Source: an uncultured Alphaproteobacteria bacterium (GTDB taxonomy: Bacteria > Pseudomonadota > Alphaproteobacteria > Rhodobacterales > Rhodobacteraceae). From it: DNA of 64,000 bases. Shown here one piece after another: positions 1 through 7,993 of the stretch. The stretch covers positions 62,001 through 126,000 of the forward strand of contig CACGMO010000001.1 in assembly GCA_902574225.1 (NCBI GenBank), in the 5' to 3' direction. How positions within the stretch are numbered: position 1 is the first letter of the stretch; each line of letters begins with the position of its first letter. Position numbers and translations under genes: made by a program. Below the pieces are notes generated by a model that was not told the DNA's origin, ran no database searches, and worked only from the letters and a program-made list of their open reading frames with translations.

Positions 1-1279
1 GCAAAGCTTTGGTGTCGATCAAAAAGAGCAGCTGAAATCCATATTTCCCAACGTTCATGTGTTAACTTTATCGGCCACACCTATACCGAGGACCTTACAA
101 ATGGCTTTTTCAGGAATTAGAGACCTTTCATTGATTAATACACCTCCAAAAAATAGAATGCCTATTGAAACAAATGTTATTGAGTTTGATCAAGGCACCA
201 TAAGATCTGCTATAATTCGCGAGATCAATAGAGATGGGCAAGTATTTTTTGTCGTCCCAAGAATAAAAGACATTCGTGCAATAGAAGAATTTCTTAATAA
301 TTTTTTGCCTGAAGTTAAATATATGGTCGCCACCGGTAAAACCAGCAATAAAGAATTAGAAAAAACTATTTCAGCTTTTTACTATGGAGAGTTAGATCTT
401 CTTGTTTCGACAAATATTGTTGGGAGTGGTCTTGATGTACAAAGAGCGAACACAATTATCATATATAGAGCAGAGTTATTCGGTTTAAGTCAATTGTATC
501 AAATAAGAGGAAGAGTTGGTCGTTCTAATAAAAGAGCCTTTGCATATTTGATTACTAAAGAAAACACGTTGCTAACAGAAACTGCCAGGAAACGGCTCGA
601 TTTAATAAAAGATTTAAATTCACTAGTATCTGGTTTTACCCTATCTTCTCAAGATCTTGAAATGAGGGGGTCTGGAAATATTTTAGGGGAAGAACAAACT
701 GGACAAGCTAATGAGATAGGGGTCTCGCTATATCAGGAAATGTTACAGAAAACTATTAATTCTTTAAAGTTGAATAAAAATGATCGCGATTATTACAATC
801 TTGAAGAAAATTGGTCTCCTGTGATAAGAATTCCTGTTACTGCAAGGATTCCTGAAAACTATATAAAGGATTCAGCTTTAAGATTGAGTTTCTACCGCAG
901 ACTCTCAAATTTTGAAAGCCAACTGCAATTGGAGTCTTTACTTGCAGAATTGATAGATCGATTTGGAAAAATTCCTAAGGATGTTATTAACTTAGCAAAC
1001 ATTCTAAAAATAAAAGAAAAGTGTAAGTTGCTTGAAATAGAGTCCTTAGAAGTTGGAACTAAAGGTATAACTTTTAAATTCAGAGAAGGAAAAGTTGAAA
1101 ATATCTCTGGTTTATTAGCTTTTATAGAATCAGACAAAGGCAACATAAAACCTTCTAATGACAAATTATTCATTAAAATGAATAAAGGAAACTTATTAAA
1201 ATTATCTTTTAATGTCTTGAAAAATATGGAGAAATTTCTGAAAAAAGAAGCGCCTTCGAAAGAAGGCGCTAGTTATTGA
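1..1279 (+). CDS. mfd: Transcription-repair coupling factor Mfd, C-terminal part (5' end outside window)
   Basis: Mfd is a DNA translocase that removes stalled RNA polymerase at lesions and recruits UvrA. The window opens inside the gene, and the frame is open from base 2, so the track start at 59 is not real. About 425 residues are visible. They begin in the RecG-like helicase part: SATPIPRTLQ (motif III), then VGSGLDVQRANT and QIRGRVGRS (motifs V and VI). The TRCF C-terminal domain follows, with a lysine-rich tail. The gene faces the leftward DUF502 gene, 80 bp away. The last codons lie inside a GC-rich hairpin described separately. The family assignment is firm; the length of the whole protein cannot be judged. 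Confidence 0.95.
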   Translation, partial: QSFGVDQKEQLKSIFPNVHVLTLSATPIPRTLQMAFSGIRDLSLINTPPKNRMPIETNVIEFDQGTIRSAIIREINRDGQVFFVVPRIKDIRAIEEFLNNFLPEVKYMVATGKTSNKELEKTISAFYYGELDLLVSTNIVGSGLDVQRANTIIIYRAELFGLSQLYQIRGRVGRSNKRAFAYLITKENTLLTETARKRLDLIKDLNSLVSGFTLSSQDLEMRGSGNILGEEQTGQANEIGVSLYQEMLQKTINSLKLNKNDRDYYNLEENWSPVIRIPVTARIPENYIKDSALRLSFYRRLSNFESQLQLESLLAELIDRFGKIPKDVINLANILKIKEKCKLLEIESLEVGTKGITFKFREGKVENISGLLAFIESDKGNIKPSNDKLFIKMNKGNLLKLSFNVLKNMEKFLKKEAPSKEGASY

Positions 1280-1306
1280 GGCAGGTTTCATACAGGCAAG
1301 AAACCT
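1249..1306 (+). terminator. Two tandem hairpins across the mfd stop codon, possible terminator
   Basis: A perfect 9-bp stem (AGCGCCTTC / GAAGGCGCT) with a GAAA tetraloop spans 1249-1270 and includes the final sense codons of mfd. A second 7-bp stem (AGGTTTC / GAAACCT) with a 10-base loop spans 1283-1306. Neither is followed at once by a long T run; only TTTT appears about 10 bases after the second. This could be the mfd terminator in the gap between convergent genes, or an mRNA 3'-end protecting structure. The pairing is seen directly; the function is inference. Confidence 0.35.
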
Positions 1307-1358
1307 ATCGAGCAGTTTTGTTAGTGTACTAAAAAGACAAAAAAAATCCAACTTTTTT

Positions 1359-1979
1359 TTACTTTTTCTCCGGCATAACTAGTCCTGCTGAAATTATAAG
1401 TTTAGCCGCGTCTTCAACTGTCATATCCAGCATAATTATGTCATCTTTGGGTACAAATAACATAAAGCCAGATGTTGGGTTTGGCGTAGTTGGTAAAAAA
1501 ACTGTAACAAGAGAGCCTCGATTAATTTTTTGCTTAATTTCACCATATGTTTCCGTTGAGATAAAAGCTACCGCCCATACGCCTTTTCTAGGGTATTCAA
1601 CAAGGCATGGCTGCTTAAAATTTGTACCATCAGGTTTGAAAACAGCTTGGATTATTTGTTTAATTGAGTTATATACCGTCCTCACAATGGGTGTTCTTAA
1701 AAGAATCTTTTCTCCTAAATTGATGGCTTGTCTTCCTATTAACCCTGATGCTAGTGATCCAATAAAAGTAGTTACAATTAAAAATAAAATTACACCCAGC
1801 CCAGGAATATAAATTTCAAACAAGTCTAAGGGATTATATTTTGGTGGAATAATAGGAATTATGACTTTGTCGATAAAGGCTATAACACTCCAAACCAGGT
1901 AAACTGTAAGAACGATAGGTATTAGAACAACTAATCCAGTTAGAAAATCCCGTCGTAATTTTTGAAAAAGTTTTCCCAT
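1359..1979 (-). CDS. DUF502 family inner-membrane protein
   Basis: This 206-residue protein has two predicted membrane segments near the N-terminus, about residues 14-38 and 53-80. A soluble region follows with the family-typical PTTPNPTSGF stretch. DUF502 proteins are widespread in Alphaproteobacteria, often next to recG or mfd, and their biochemical role is not established. The ATG start is preceded by a good GGAGGG ribosome site. The gene lies 25 bp downstream of psuG on the same strand, so it is probably co-transcribed with psuK-psuG, and it converges on mfd. No function beyond membrane location can be supported. Confidence 0.85.
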   Translation of the reverse strand: MGKLFQKLRRDFLTGLVVLIPIVLTVYLVWSVIAFIDKVIIPIIPPKYNPLDLFEIYIPGLGVILFLIVTTFIGSLASGLIGRQAINLGEKILLRTPIVRTVYNSIKQIIQAVFKPDGTNFKQPCLVEYPRKGVWAVAFISTETYGEIKQKINRGSLVTVFLPTTPNPTSGFMLFVPKDDIIMLDMTVEDAAKLIISAGLVMPEKK

Positions 1980-2004
1980 ATTTAAGCCCTCCGTTTATTT
2001 TTTA

Positions 2005-2937
2005 TCAATAATCCAGAGCTTTAGCAACTTTAGCACCCAGCATTGCATTATTTTTTATAAGTTCAATATTTGAAAGGAGCGTGTTTCCATCCGTCTTTTC
2101 AACCAAATACTTCAATAGGCTTGGGGTAAGTTCTTTTCCAGTTATATTGGAGTTTTTTAGTTCCATAACTCCATTTAATATTAAAGGTTCTAAGTACCTT
2201 TGGTCCAGAGAATACTTTTTCGGTATTGGGTTGCATAGCAAGTATCCATTGCAACAATTTACGCTTCTTGCAATTGAGTAAATTTTTGCAATTGCTTCTG
2301 GGCTATCTACTCGGTGAGTAGATCGCAATTTTGTGTCTCGATACCAAAAAGCGGGTAAATTATTTTGTCTGTAAGAAAACGCAGGGATTGATAGTGTTTC
2401 TAGTAACTCATAAGTTTTTGAGATGTCTAGGATTGTTTTTGGGCCCGCGCAAACAGTAATTATTCCGGATTCTTTTATGGCTTGGAGGTCTGATGATACA
2501 TCCATGCTTTCAGAGACGTCCCTATGAACTCCTCCAATCCCGCCAGTAACGAATACGGAGATTGAGGCTAACTTACATATTCTAAGCGAGCCTGAAACGG
2601 TAGTTCCACCTGGCTTTTTTGAAAAAATTGTACTGTCTAGATTGATGCTAGATACTTTCTCTACATTTCGAAATTTAGCAAAAGCGTCTAGAATTTCAGG
2701 GTCGAGGCCAATCTGAATTTTTCCATCTAGTATAGCCAGTGTCGCTGGCTGAACACCCTCATCTCTTATTATTCCTTCAATATCTTTCGCCATTTCTAGT
2801 GATTCGGGATAAGGCATTCCATGGGAAATTATAGAACTCTCTAACGCAACCAGTGGAATTTTGTTATCAATCGCCTTTAATACTTCCCGCGAGCATTTAA
2901 TTAGATGTTTATTCTTATTTATAAAGTTTTTAATCAT
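2005..2937 (-). CDS. psuG: Pseudouridine-5'-phosphate glycosidase
   Basis: PsuG splits pseudouridine 5'-phosphate into uracil and ribose 5-phosphate, breaking the C-C glycosidic bond. The 310-residue length matches the family. Family stretches are visible: ALESSIISHGMPYP near residue 32, which carries the conserved glutamate; GGTTVSGSL near 123; and GGIGGVHRDV near 145. It overlaps the upstream kinase gene by 8 bases, which fits a two-gene salvage operon for pseudouridine released from RNA turnover. The start ATG lies inside the end of psuK. Some homologues are fused to the kinase; here the two are separate. Confidence 0.92.
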   Translation of the reverse strand: MIKNFINKNKHLIKCSREVLKAIDNKIPLVALESSIISHGMPYPESLEMAKDIEGIIRDEGVQPATLAILDGKIQIGLDPEILDAFAKFRNVEKVSSINLDSTIFSKKPGGTTVSGSLRICKLASISVFVTGGIGGVHRDVSESMDVSSDLQAIKESGIITVCAGPKTILDISKTYELLETLSIPAFSYRQNNLPAFWYRDTKLRSTHRVDSPEAIAKIYSIARSVNCCNGYLLCNPIPKKYSLDQRYLEPLILNGVMELKNSNITGKELTPSLLKYLVEKTDGNTLLSNIELIKNNAMLGAKVAKALDY

Positions 2938-3856
2938 TAGCTTGTAAGTAGTTCTGTGTTTTTCTATTTGCTGCGTACAAGCTTTTCTTGAGGCTTGCTG
3001 ACGGGTTCAATTCTTTGTAGGATAGAAAATAAGCAAAGAATGCGTCACCTGCCCCCAATCTTGAGTAAGTACCTCTAATGACTTCTGGTTGAACTTTTGC
3101 AACTTCTTCATTTGAAACACCACATGCGATATTTGGACCATCGGTAACGATAGTCAAACAGGTCTCAGTTCTTATTTTTTTGAAAATAGCATTTGATGCG
3201 TCCATGGCATTTTTTAATTTTTTTGAATCTATTAAGATATTCGCTTCCTTAAGGTTAATAAAAAGATTAAATCCTTTAAAATAAATTGCATCATTTTTAA
3301 ATTCTGCCAGTTTTAAAAAATTAGCAGGTATGAAATATTTGGTAAAAATTTCTTCACTTGCCTCTTCTTTAACGTAGTCTAAAAACTCTCTTGTACAATT
3401 ACCATCAAAAATAAAAATTGCATCACTATTTTCATCTTTGTGTGCTAGACATATTTGAGAGAAATGTTCAATTATATCACGTTGGCCCGATAAAAAAGTA
3501 CTTGATGAATTTATTGATCCAAATATTTCTCCATTTTTTGTTTCAATAGATAAATATTTGTCATTTTGATTTCCCTTTATTAACAGATATTTTGTATTGA
3601 TATTATGTTCTTCAAGTGTCGTTAATATTAATCTGGTTTTCTCATTTTTACCGATTACGGAGACCAAATTTAATTCATAACTTTGTTTATTAAGGATTTT
3701 TGAGAGGCCTAAAGCTATGTTGAAAGCTACTCCCCCTGGTCGCTCATTTATAAAACCAGAACAATCTTTCCCTTTACTTATTGGCTCTGAAGGCTTTCCT
3801 ACGATATCCCACATAGTACAGCCAAATATGTAAATTTTTTTTTTAGATAACGACAT
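2930..3856 (-). CDS. psuK: PfkB-family sugar kinase, probable pseudouridine kinase
   Basis: This 308-residue protein is a PfkB/ribokinase-type kinase. The signature RLGAGDAFFAYF near residue 267 supplies the catalytic aspartate and the anion hole, and the N-terminal part has ERPGGVAFNIALGL. The overlap with psuG is the main reason to call it pseudouridine kinase (pseudouridine to pseudouridine 5'-phosphate) and not another nucleoside or sugar kinase. It starts 157 bp from rpsB, which runs the other way, so the intergenic region must hold two divergent promoters. Family membership is seen; substrate is inferred from context. Confidence 0.85.
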   Translation of the reverse strand: MSLSKKKIYIFGCTMWDIVGKPSEPISKGKDCSGFINERPGGVAFNIALGLSKILNKQSYELNLVSVIGKNEKTRLILTTLEEHNINTKYLLIKGNQNDKYLSIETKNGEIFGSINSSSTFLSGQRDIIEHFSQICLAHKDENSDAIFIFDGNCTREFLDYVKEEASEEIFTKYFIPANFLKLAEFKNDAIYFKGFNLFINLKEANILIDSKKLKNAMDASNAIFKKIRTETCLTIVTDGPNIACGVSNEEVAKVQPEVIRGTYSRLGAGDAFFAYFLSYKELNPSASLKKSLYAANRKTQNYLQAND

Positions 3857-3901
3857 TCAATAATTGTAGAAAAAGTAGATTTAAAATAAATAAATAAATT
3901 C

Positions 3902-3930
3902 TTGATATTACCTCAATGATGCCTTAAAAA
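3902..3930 (+). promoter_or_regulatory. Possible sigma70-type promoter of the rpsB operon
   Basis: TTGATA and TAAAAA are separated by exactly 17 bases upstream of rpsB. A start of transcription near 3937 would give a leader of about 75 nt that contains the hairpin at 3960-4002. The match to consensus is moderate, and in such AT-rich DNA chance matches are common. Confidence 0.4.
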
Positions 3931-3959
3931 AACAAAAAAATTCGCAAACGCATAGAAAA

Positions 3960-4002
3960 TTTCGGTCCATATCTTGGAGAGTGCGTTAAGGCAAAACCGA
4001 AA
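3960..4002 (+). promoter_or_regulatory. Hairpin leader in front of rpsB, possible S2 autoregulatory element
   Basis: TTTCGGT (3960-3966) pairs perfectly with ACCGAAA (3996-4002), enclosing about 29 bases with a small inner CCA/TGG helix. The 3' arm abuts the AAGGA ribosome site of rpsB, so folding could limit initiation. In gammaproteobacteria S2 is known to repress rpsB-tsf through its leader. The pairing is seen; a regulatory role here is inference. Confidence 0.4.
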
Positions 4003-4013
4003 AGGAAAATAGA

Positions 4014-4976
4014 ATGAATTTACCAAGTTATAATATCAGACAGCTTTTAGAGGCTGGAGTGCATTTTGGTCATCAAACCCACCGCTGGAACCCATTGATG
4101 GATGAGTACATATACGGCTCAAGAAACGGAATACACATTTTAGATCTTACTCAAACGCTTACGATGCTGGATAATGCTCTTAGTGAGATACATAAGATGG
4201 TCGCCAAAGGCGGTAGTATTTTATTTGTCGGAACGAAACGCCAAGCGCAACAGTCTATTGCAGAAGCTGCATCCAAGTGCGCTCAGTATTATATAAACTA
4301 CAGATGGCTTGGAGGCACGTTGACGAATTGGAATACAGTATCAAATTCAATTCTTAGGTTAAAGGACCTTGAGGCATTTGACGAAAATCAGCTCTCCCTT
4401 TTCACAAAAAAGGAGAGGCTAAATATAGAAAAGGAACATCAAAAGCTAAACTTATCACTCGGTGGTATAAAGGATATGAAAAATATACCTGACATGCTCT
4501 TTGTCATTGATACTAATAAAGAGGCCATAGCAATAAAAGAAGCAAAAAAAATCGGCATACCTGTTGTAGCAATACTGGATTCGAACTCTTCCACTGATGG
4601 AGTTGATTTCCCAATACCTGGTAATGATGATGCTTCAAGAGCAATATCTCTGTATTGCGATTTAGTGAGTAAAACTATTTTAGATGGTATGGAGTCGCAG
4701 TTAGGCTCTGCTGGTATTGATCTAGGTGAAGCTCAAACGCCATTATCTGAAGACTTGCCTGAAGAAAAAGTGTTGGAGCAGGAAGTTGCTGGTGAATTTA
4801 TACCGGAAGATAAAAAAGAGGCTGATGAACCTAAAGCACATTCTAGCGAGGCGAAAGCAGAACATAAAAGTTCCGATGGCGCAGAAGACACGTCGAAAGT
4901 CGGTGTTTCAGAAAAATCACAGGACAAAGTCAAAGCCAACGTTAGTCCTAAGACTGAAATACCCGCAGAGAAGTGA
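4014..4976 (+). CDS. rpsB: 30S ribosomal protein S2 with long charged C-terminal tail
   Basis: S2 binds the 30S subunit near the decoding region and is needed for S1 assembly. The N-terminal [17 protein letters not shown] and the later WLGGTLTNW and [10 protein letters not shown] stretches are diagnostic. The conserved part ends near residue 235. After it comes an acidic and lysine-rich tail of roughly 75 residues, giving 320 in total; such tails occur in alphaproteobacterial S2 but are long compared with the enterobacterial protein. It is the first gene of the rpsB-tsf-pyrH-frr operon, with AAGGA seven bases before ATG. Confidence 0.97.
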   Translation: MNLPSYNIRQLLEAGVHFGHQTHRWNPLMDEYIYGSRNGIHILDLTQTLTMLDNALSEIHKMVAKGGSILFVGTKRQAQQSIAEAASKCAQYYINYRWLGGTLTNWNTVSNSILRLKDLEAFDENQLSLFTKKERLNIEKEHQKLNLSLGGIKDMKNIPDMLFVIDTNKEAIAIKEAKKIGIPVVAILDSNSSTDGVDFPIPGNDDASRAISLYCDLVSKTILDGMESQLGSAGIDLGEAQTPLSEDLPEEKVLEQEVAGEFIPEDKKEADEPKAHSSEAKAEHKSSDGAEDTSKVGVSEKSQDKVKANVSPKTEIPAEK

Positions 4977-5011
4977 AAAATGTCGAGCAATAATAATCAA
5001 AGGAGAATAAA

Positions 5012-5884
5012 TTGATATCAGCTTTATTGGTTAAAGAACTTAGAGAAAAGTCAGGAGCAGGTATGATGGATGCGAAAAAAGCTCTCCTAGAAACAAATGG
5101 CGATTTAGACGCTGCCCAAGATTGGCTAAGAACAAAAGGACTTCTTAAGGCAGAAAAAAAATCGTCAAGAGTTGCGGCAGATGGTTTGGTTGGAGTAAGA
5201 GTTCATGAAAATGAAGGCATGATGATTGAACTGAACTCAGAGACGGATTTTGTTGCAACAAATAAAGAGTTTACTGATTTAGTAGATCTAATTTTGGATG
5301 AAGGGTTTGGAATAGTGGACAAGGATAAACTTTTGAATAAGAGTGTTTCAGGAAAAAATATTCAAGAGATTATCAATAACAAAATAGCCACAATTGGAGA
5401 AAACATTAGTTTGAGACGAGTAATTAGTGTTAAAGGTTCAAATATTTATTCTTATTTACATAATTCGGTTTCAAAGAACTGTGGAAAAATAGGTGTTCTA
5501 GTTTCTTTACAGGGAAATAAAGATGATGATTTTGGAAAAAAGTTAGCGATGCATATAGCTGCAACATCTCCATTGGCGATGTCTGAGAATGATCTAGATT
5601 CTGATCTTGTTGATAGAGAGAAAAAGATTATTTCTGAGCAGCTTATTTCAGAAGGAAAGCCAGCTGATATTGCAGAAAAGATTCTGTCAGGAAAACTTAA
5701 AAAATTCTATGAGGAAAACACCTTGCTAAACCAAAAATTTGTAATGGATCCAGACTCTTCGATTAAACACGTTCTAGAAAAAAATAACCAAGTGTTAATA
5801 AATTTTGTCAGATTTAAGGTTGGAGAGGGTATTGACAAGAAAGAAAGTGACTTTGCTACAGAAGTTAAAGATATAGTTAATTAG
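5012..5884 (+). CDS. tsf: Translation elongation factor Ts
   Basis: EF-Ts exchanges GDP for GTP on EF-Tu. The N-terminal UBA-like domain carries the family motif REKSGAGMMDAKKAL and the core has ELNSETDFVA near residue 73. The 290-residue length is normal. The start is TTG at 5012, nine bases after AAGGAG; no ATG lies nearby in frame, and the protein begins exactly where homologues do. It follows rpsB by 35 bp, the classic partner arrangement. Confidence 0.97.
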   Translation: MISALLVKELREKSGAGMMDAKKALLETNGDLDAAQDWLRTKGLLKAEKKSSRVAADGLVGVRVHENEGMMIELNSETDFVATNKEFTDLVDLILDEGFGIVDKDKLLNKSVSGKNIQEIINNKIATIGENISLRRVISVKGSNIYSYLHNSVSKNCGKIGVLVSLQGNKDDDFGKKLAMHIAATSPLAMSENDLDSDLVDREKKIISEQLISEGKPADIAEKILSGKLKKFYEENTLLNQKFVMDPDSSIKHVLEKNNQVLINFVRFKVGEGIDKKESDFATEVKDIVN

Positions 5885-5898
5885 TAGGCTAATTAAGG

Positions 5899-6615
5899 TT
5901 GACAAAAACAAGTCGATATAAGCGAATATTACTTAAAATATCTGGTGAAGCTTTAATGGGAGAATTGAAGGTGGGTTTACATCCACCAACGGTAAATAAA
6001 ATAGCTTCGGAAATAAAAAAGGTCCACGACAAGGGCATTGAGGTATGCCTAGTTATAGGTGGAGGTAATATTTTTCGTGGTCTACAAGGTAGTGCGCAGG
6101 GGATGGAAAGAACAACTGCAGACTATATGGGCATGTTAGCAACTGTAATGAACTCACTAGCTATGCAATCAGAGTTAGAAAAGTTAAATGTGCATACAAG
6201 GGTAATATCAGCAATACCTATGGATCAAATTTGTGAGCCGTATATTCGAAGAAGAGCTGTTAGACATTTAGAAAAAAATAGAGTTTGTATATTTGCCGCT
6301 GGTACAGGAAATCCATATTTTACAACTGATACGGCCGCAACTTTAAGAGCAATAGAAATGAAATGTGAAGCTATTTTTAAAGCTACTAAGGTTGATGGTA
6401 TATATGACAAAGACCCAATTTTAAACCCAGAAGCAAAATACATTGAAAAAATTACCTACGACACTGCATTACAAGAGAATTTGAAAGTAATGGATGCAAG
6501 TGCAATAGCTTTAGCTAGAGATAACTGTATTCCTATCATTGTTTTTTCTTTGTTTGAAACTGATGATTTTTTGAGTATTGTTGAAGGTATAGGCCGGTTT
6601 TCATTGGTAAGTTAA
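5899..6615 (+). CDS. pyrH: Uridylate kinase
   Basis: PyrH phosphorylates UMP to UDP in pyrimidine nucleotide synthesis and belongs to the amino-acid kinase fold, unlike eukaryotic UMP kinases. LLKISGEALMG at residue 11, VIGGGNIFRG near 53 and the aspartate-rich KVDGIYDKDP near 163 are all present. The 238-residue length is usual. It begins with TTG, as tsf does, and sits 14 bp after tsf and 4 bp before frr, so translational coupling is likely. Confidence 0.97.
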   Translation: MTKTSRYKRILLKISGEALMGELKVGLHPPTVNKIASEIKKVHDKGIEVCLVIGGGNIFRGLQGSAQGMERTTADYMGMLATVMNSLAMQSELEKLNVHTRVISAIPMDQICEPYIRRRAVRHLEKNRVCIFAAGTGNPYFTTDTAATLRAIEMKCEAIFKATKVDGIYDKDPILNPEAKYIEKITYDTALQENLKVMDASAIALARDNCIPIIVFSLFETDDFLSIVEGIGRFSLVS

Positions 6616-6619
6616 CTAA

Positions 6620-7180
6620 ATGAATGAATTAAATTTAGACATTAGTGATATTGAAAAAAGAATGTCAGGAGCTATAACTTCTTTAAAAAACGACTTTCTT
6701 TCTCTACGAACAGGTAGAGCATCTTCTTCAATGCTTGATCCCGTCCTAGTAGAGGTGTACGGGTCAAAGCTTCCATTAAATCAATGTGCTACAATAACTG
6801 TTCCTGAATCAAGAGTACTGTCAGTTAACGTTTGGGACGTCAACAATGTGAATATGGTCGAGAAAGCTCTTATAAACTCGGGACTCGGGCTAACACCTCA
6901 AACTGAAGGAAACTTTATTAGATTAATAATTCCTGAATTAAACGAGGAAAGAAGGAAAGAACTTGCGAAACTTGCAGCAACTTACGCTGAGAATGCAAAA
7001 ATAGCAATTAGAAATGTCAGGAAAGATGGTATGGATAAAATCAAAAGACTTCGTGCTGAAGGCATGTCTGAAGACGAGGCTCAAATTTGGAGTGACGATA
7101 TTCAAGAATTGACTAATAAAATGACTGTTTCCGTTGAGGAATTACAGAAAGAAAAACAATCAGAGATTGTAACGTTTTGA
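6620..7180 (+). CDS. frr: Ribosome recycling factor
   Basis: RRF together with EF-G splits post-termination ribosomes. The 186-residue protein shows the family sequence SLRTGRASSSMLDP near residue 28 and the C-terminal KKLAAxYAENAKIAIRN-type helices, here seen as LAATYAENAKIAIRNVRKDG. In most alphaproteobacteria uppS follows directly. Here only 30 bp separate frr from cdsA, so uppS is missing from this position. Confidence 0.97.
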   Translation: MNELNLDISDIEKRMSGAITSLKNDFLSLRTGRASSSMLDPVLVEVYGSKLPLNQCATITVPESRVLSVNVWDVNNVNMVEKALINSGLGLTPQTEGNFIRLIIPELNEERRKELAKLAATYAENAKIAIRNVRKDGMDKIKRLRAEGMSEDEAQIWSDDIQELTNKMTVSVEELQKEKQSEIVTF

Positions 7181-7210
7181 ACTATAAATTCATAGGCGTA
7201 TATATTACAC

Positions 7211-7993
7211 GTGCGGTTTGTGTTTGAGGATCTGAAATTACGAACTCTATCTGCATTGATATTGTTACTAATTCTTTTTCTATTTGCAGTAATTGCTCCA
7301 TTTTTACTCACGCCCTCTTTATATATTTTAAATATAATGTTTCTACGGGAGCTATTTAGGATTTACAGTTTCAAAAAAGAGCCAAATATTTTCAATTTAA
7401 GTCTAATAGCTATTTGTATTTTTCCTCTATATTTCGCACAAGATTTTTTAATGATGACCATTTTTTTGAATGGCTGTTTGTTTTTTTTAATCTTTTATTT
7501 ATCTAAATCGATAGGCTTAGGACTTTTTATAGTTTATGTGAACTTATCAATTTCCTTTTTATTAAGTTTGCTTGTGTCATCAACAGAGATTGGTGGTGAG
7601 GGTTTTTTTGTCGTTTTAGTGCTAGCAGTCGCTTTTGCCGATATAGGGGGTTATTTTGGTGGCCGTATTATTGGAGGTCCAAAGGTCTTTGAAAAAATTA
7701 GTCCTAACAAAACATGGGCTGGAATATTTCTTGGTTGGATAACAGTAATTACTTTTTATTATATACTGAAAGCTTTTAATTTATTTGTCTCAGATTTCTT
7801 TGTTTTTGTTTTTTTTGGCATTGCATTGTCATCACAAGTAGGGGACTTTATAGAGAGCTACATTAAAAGAAATTTAGGTGTAAAGGATACTGGAAATATA
7901 ATACCTGGACACGGTGGATTGCTAGATAGATTTGATGGTCTTATATTTGCAAGTTTTTTTGTTAAATTTGTTGATTTTTTTCTGATAAAATGA
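7211..7993 (+). CDS. cdsA: Phosphatidate cytidylyltransferase
   Basis: CdsA makes CDP-diacylglycerol from phosphatidic acid and CTP for phospholipid synthesis in the inner membrane. The 260-residue protein is highly hydrophobic with about seven or eight membrane spans. The C-terminal signature is seen as KDTGNIIPGHGGLLDRFDGL, preceded by SPNKTWAG. The start is GTG at 7211; there is no better upstream choice because frr ends 30 bp before. The stop overlaps dxr by four bases (ATGA). Confidence 0.94.
   Translation: MRFVFEDLKLRTLSALILLLILFLFAVIAPFLLTPSLYILNIMFLRELFRIYSFKKEPNIFNLSLIAICIFPLYFAQDFLMMTIFLNGCLFFLIFYLSKSIGLGLFIVYVNLSISFLLSLLVSSTEIGGEGFFVVLVLAVAFADIGGYFGGRIIGGPKVFEKISPNKTWAGIFLGWITVITFYYILKAFNLFVSDFFVFVFFGIALSSQVGDFIESYIKRNLGVKDTGNIIPGHGGLLDRFDGLIFASFFVKFVDFFLIK

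Noticed and set aside
892-1173. Track ORFs on the opposite strand of long genes (for example 892-1173, 5446-like, 45446-46033, 59650-60018)
   Set aside because: They lie wholly inside well-supported genes in other frames, have no family-like sequence and no ribosome sites. They are shadows.
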